The notes beneath the pieces are model-generated. The model searched no databases and was not told where the DNA came from. It saw nothing but the letters and a program-made list of their open reading frames with translations. This document shows positions 19,642 to 21,231 of a stretch of DNA of 21,231 bases, in pieces. Location of the stretch: the NCBI GenBank assembly GCA_937997955.1, contig CALLDR010000065.1, forward strand, positions 1 through 21,231, read 5' to 3'. Position numbers and translations under genes: made by a program. Each line of letters opens with the position of its first letter. Position 1 is the stretch's first letter. The DNA is from an uncultured Emergencia sp. GTDB taxonomy: Bacteria > Bacillota > Clostridia > Peptostreptococcales > Anaerovoracaceae.

Positions 19642-20265
19642 ATGGCAAAAGTAACTATGCTTAACATGGCCGGAGCTGAAGCCGGAACCATCGAGCTTAA
19701 AGATGAAATATTTGGCATCGAGCCAAACGCAAACGCTGTTCACGCAGTGGTTGTAAACTATCTGGCAAACCAGAGACAGGGCACACAGTCTGCAAAGACC
19801 AGAGGCGAAGTCAGAGGAGGCGGCAGAAAGCCTTTCAGACAGAAGGGAACTGGCCGTCACAGACAGGGTTCCACCACTGACCCTTCACAGGTAGGAGGCG
19901 GTATCGCTTTCGCACCGAAGCCAAGAAGCTACAGATACACAGTACCTAAGAAGCTGAGAAGACTGGCTATGAAGTCCGCCCTCTCCGCGAAGGTAGCTGA
20001 CAACGAAATCATCGTTTTAGACGAATTGAAATTTGACGCTCCTAAGACCAAGGAAATGATCAAGGTCCTGGAGAACGTCAAGGCAGCAAAGAAAGCGCTG
20101 ATCATCACAGCCGAAAAGGACGAAAACGTAGTAAGGTCCGCTGCTAACATCCCTGGAGTAAAGACCGCTCTGGTGGGAACCATGAACGTTTACGAGATCG
20201 TAAACCACACAAGCTTCATCGTAACGAAGGAAGCGATCGAAAAGATTCAGGAGGTGTACATCTAA
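19642..20265 (+). CDS. rplD: 50S ribosomal protein L4
   Basis: 23S rRNA-binding protein whose extended loop lines the exit tunnel; in enterobacteria L4 is also the repressor of its own S10 operon. The 207-residue product shows VNYLANQRQGTQSAKTRGEVRGGGRKPFRQKGTGRHRQGS, here the tunnel loop from about residue 37, and the C-terminal domain ending in VTKEAIEKIQEVYI. The ribosome binding site AAAGGAGG is well placed. The stop and the rplW start overlap by one base (TAATG), so L4 and L23 are translationally coupled. Confidence 0.98.
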   Translation: MAKVTMLNMAGAEAGTIELKDEIFGIEPNANAVHAVVVNYLANQRQGTQSAKTRGEVRGGGRKPFRQKGTGRHRQGSTTDPSQVGGGIAFAPKPRSYRYTVPKKLRRLAMKSALSAKVADNEIIVLDELKFDAPKTKEMIKVLENVKAAKKALIITAEKDENVVRSAANIPGVKTALVGTMNVYEIVNHTSFIVTKEAIEKIQEVYI

Positions 20266-20555
20266 TGAGATCAGCATATGACGTAATCATCAAGCCGGTC
20301 ATTTCCGAACAGAGCATGGATATGGCACAGGAAAAGAAGTACACATTCAAGGTTGCTGTAGACGCCAACAAGACCCAGGTCAAATTGGCAGTCGAAGAAA
20401 TCTTTGGTGTTGAAGTAAAGAAAGTCAATGTCATGAACTATGACGGCAAGTTAAAGAGAATGGGAAGAACAGTGGGCAGAAGACCAGCCTACAAGAAGGC
20501 TGTTGTGACTCTGACTGAAGGCAGCAAAGAGATCGAGTTCTTCCAGAGTCTGTAA
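20265..20555 (+). CDS. rplW: 50S ribosomal protein L23
   Basis: Binds 23S rRNA at the tunnel exit and is a docking site for trigger factor and the signal recognition particle. The 96-residue product has the usual course: AYDVIIKPVISEQSM, KKYTFKVAVDANKTQVKLAVEEIFGVEVKKVNV, and GKLKRMGRTVGRRPAYKKAVVTL. CAGGAGG lies inside the end of rplD, and the ATG shares a base with the rplD stop. rplB starts 18 bases after its stop. Confidence 0.98.
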   Translation: MRSAYDVIIKPVISEQSMDMAQEKKYTFKVAVDANKTQVKLAVEEIFGVEVKKVNVMNYDGKLKRMGRTVGRRPAYKKAVVTLTEGSKEIEFFQSL

Positions 20556-20573
20556 TATAGGAGGTAGACAAGA

Positions 20574-21231
20574 ATGGGAATTAAGAAATATAAACCAACG
20601 ACTCCTGGTCAGCGCGGCATGACAGTTTCTACTTTCGAAGAGATCACAACCAGCACACCGGAAAAGTCTCTTACAGAAACTTTGAAGAAGCATGCAGGAA
20701 GAAACGTCAGAGGTAAGATCACCGTCAGACACAGAGGCGGCGGCACCAGACACAAATACAGAATCATCGACTTCAAGAGAACGAAGGACGATATTCCAGG
20801 CAGAGTTACGACCATCGAATACGATCCGAACAGAAGCGCCAACATCGCTCTGATCGTTTACGCAGACGGCGAGAAGAGATACATCATCGCACCGAACAAG
20901 CTGAAGGTCGGCGATGTGATCTACTCCGGTCCGGAAGCAGATATTAAGGTTGGAAACGCACTTCCGATCGCCAACATTCCAGTTGGTACTATGATCCACA
21001 ACATCGAACTGAAGCCTGGCAAAGGCGGCCAGCTGGCAAGATCCGCCGGCAACGCTGCTCAGCTCATGGCGAAAGAAGATAAATATGCTCAGGTCAGACT
21101 TCCGTCCGGCGAAGTCAGAAAGGTACTGATTCAGTGCAGAGCGACCATCGGTGAGGTTGGCAACGCAGACCACTCCAACATCCAGATCGGTAAAGCAGGA
21201 AGAAAAAGACACATGGGTATCAGACCTACAG
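20574..21231 (+). CDS. rplB: 50S ribosomal protein L2 (3' truncated by window edge)
   Basis: Central large-subunit protein needed for subunit joining and peptidyl transfer. The first 219 residues are present, starting MGIKKYKPTTPGQRGM; a complete L2 is about 275, so roughly 55 residues lie beyond the edge. RHRGGGTRHKYRIIDFKR and HNIELKPGKGGQLARSAG are family signatures, and the visible end reads AGRKRHMGIRPT, just before the catalytic-centre region. TAGGAGG (20558-20564) precedes the ATG. It continues the S10 operon; rpsS, rplV and rpsC would be expected next. Confidence 0.97.
   Translation, partial: MGIKKYKPTTPGQRGMTVSTFEEITTSTPEKSLTETLKKHAGRNVRGKITVRHRGGGTRHKYRIIDFKRTKDDIPGRVTTIEYDPNRSANIALIVYADGEKRYIIAPNKLKVGDVIYSGPEADIKVGNALPIANIPVGTMIHNIELKPGKGGQLARSAGNAAQLMAKEDKYAQVRLPSGEVRKVLIQCRATIGEVGNADHSNIQIGKAGRKRHMGIRPT

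Noticed and set aside
1..21231. Insertion sequences, prophage genes, tRNA or rRNA genes
   Set aside because: No transposase, integrase or phage protein, and no tRNA cloverleaf or rRNA segment was recognised. The repeats are not bounded by terminal inverted repeats with target duplications that I can see.

Overview
The window reads as the chromosome of a spore-forming, anaerobic, moderately GC-rich member of the Clostridia (Firmicutes). The Clostridia placement rests on several points: an S10 ribosomal-protein operon in the order rpsJ-rplC-rplD-rplW-rplB, strong AGGAGG ribosome binding sites, a SpoIIQ-like peptidase behind a sigma-F-type promoter, an ECF-transporter energy module, a TGS-domain nucleoside kinase of the clostridial type, and an anaerobe's oxidative-stress set (superoxide reductase, PerR-type regulator, rubrerythrin). 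A family such as Anaerovoracaceae is possible, but I cannot prove it from the sequence.

Layout. Positions 1-661 hold no gene, only repeats and two copies of a promoter-bearing 39-bp repeat. Positions 662-3943 are a tightly overlapping operon ecfA1-ecfA2-ecfT-trmB; its TrmB carries a repeat-built insertion. A SpoIIQ-like M23 peptidase lies on the minus strand (4015-4701). Divergent from it is an aminotransferase-exonuclease III pair (4925-7017), followed by a YkuE-like phosphoesterase (7252-8172), a secreted D-Ala-D-Ala carboxypeptidase (8329-10011), a YdbC/PC4 ssDNA-binding protein with a long disordered tail (10128-10730), an unlisted 48-residue cysteine-rich membrane peptide behind a sigma-K-type promoter (10801-10947), and a small DUF378 protein on the minus strand. 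After about 700 bp of repeats come a uridine-kinase-like protein with ThrRS-type N-terminal domains, a pseudouridine-kinase-like PfkB sugar kinase, and an orphan protein with a PD-(D/E)XK-like region. A second repeat-rich gap precedes the redox cluster: desulfoferrodoxin on the minus strand, then perR-like and rubrerythrin genes on the plus strand behind a promoter carrying a perfect Fur-type box. A third repeat-rich gap (17464-18130) and a structured leader (18134-18392) precede the S10 operon, which runs off the right edge inside rplB.

The most unusual signal is in the spaces between genes. Several long intergenic regions each carry their own private short word, repeated many times in both orientations so that it forms nested hairpins: GTTTTC/GAAAAC at 97-330, TGACA/TGTCA at 11285-11471, TGCAGTCA/TGACTGCA at 15581-15799, and TTTCGTA/TACGAAA at 17478-17888. 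Two of these regions continue into longer tandem arrays (about 40 bp and exactly 63 bp). The words differ from region to region, while the architecture is the same. Related low-complexity expansion is seen inside trmB, at the 3' end of the aminotransferase gene, after exonuclease III, and between rpsJ and rplC. I know of no named element that matches this pattern.
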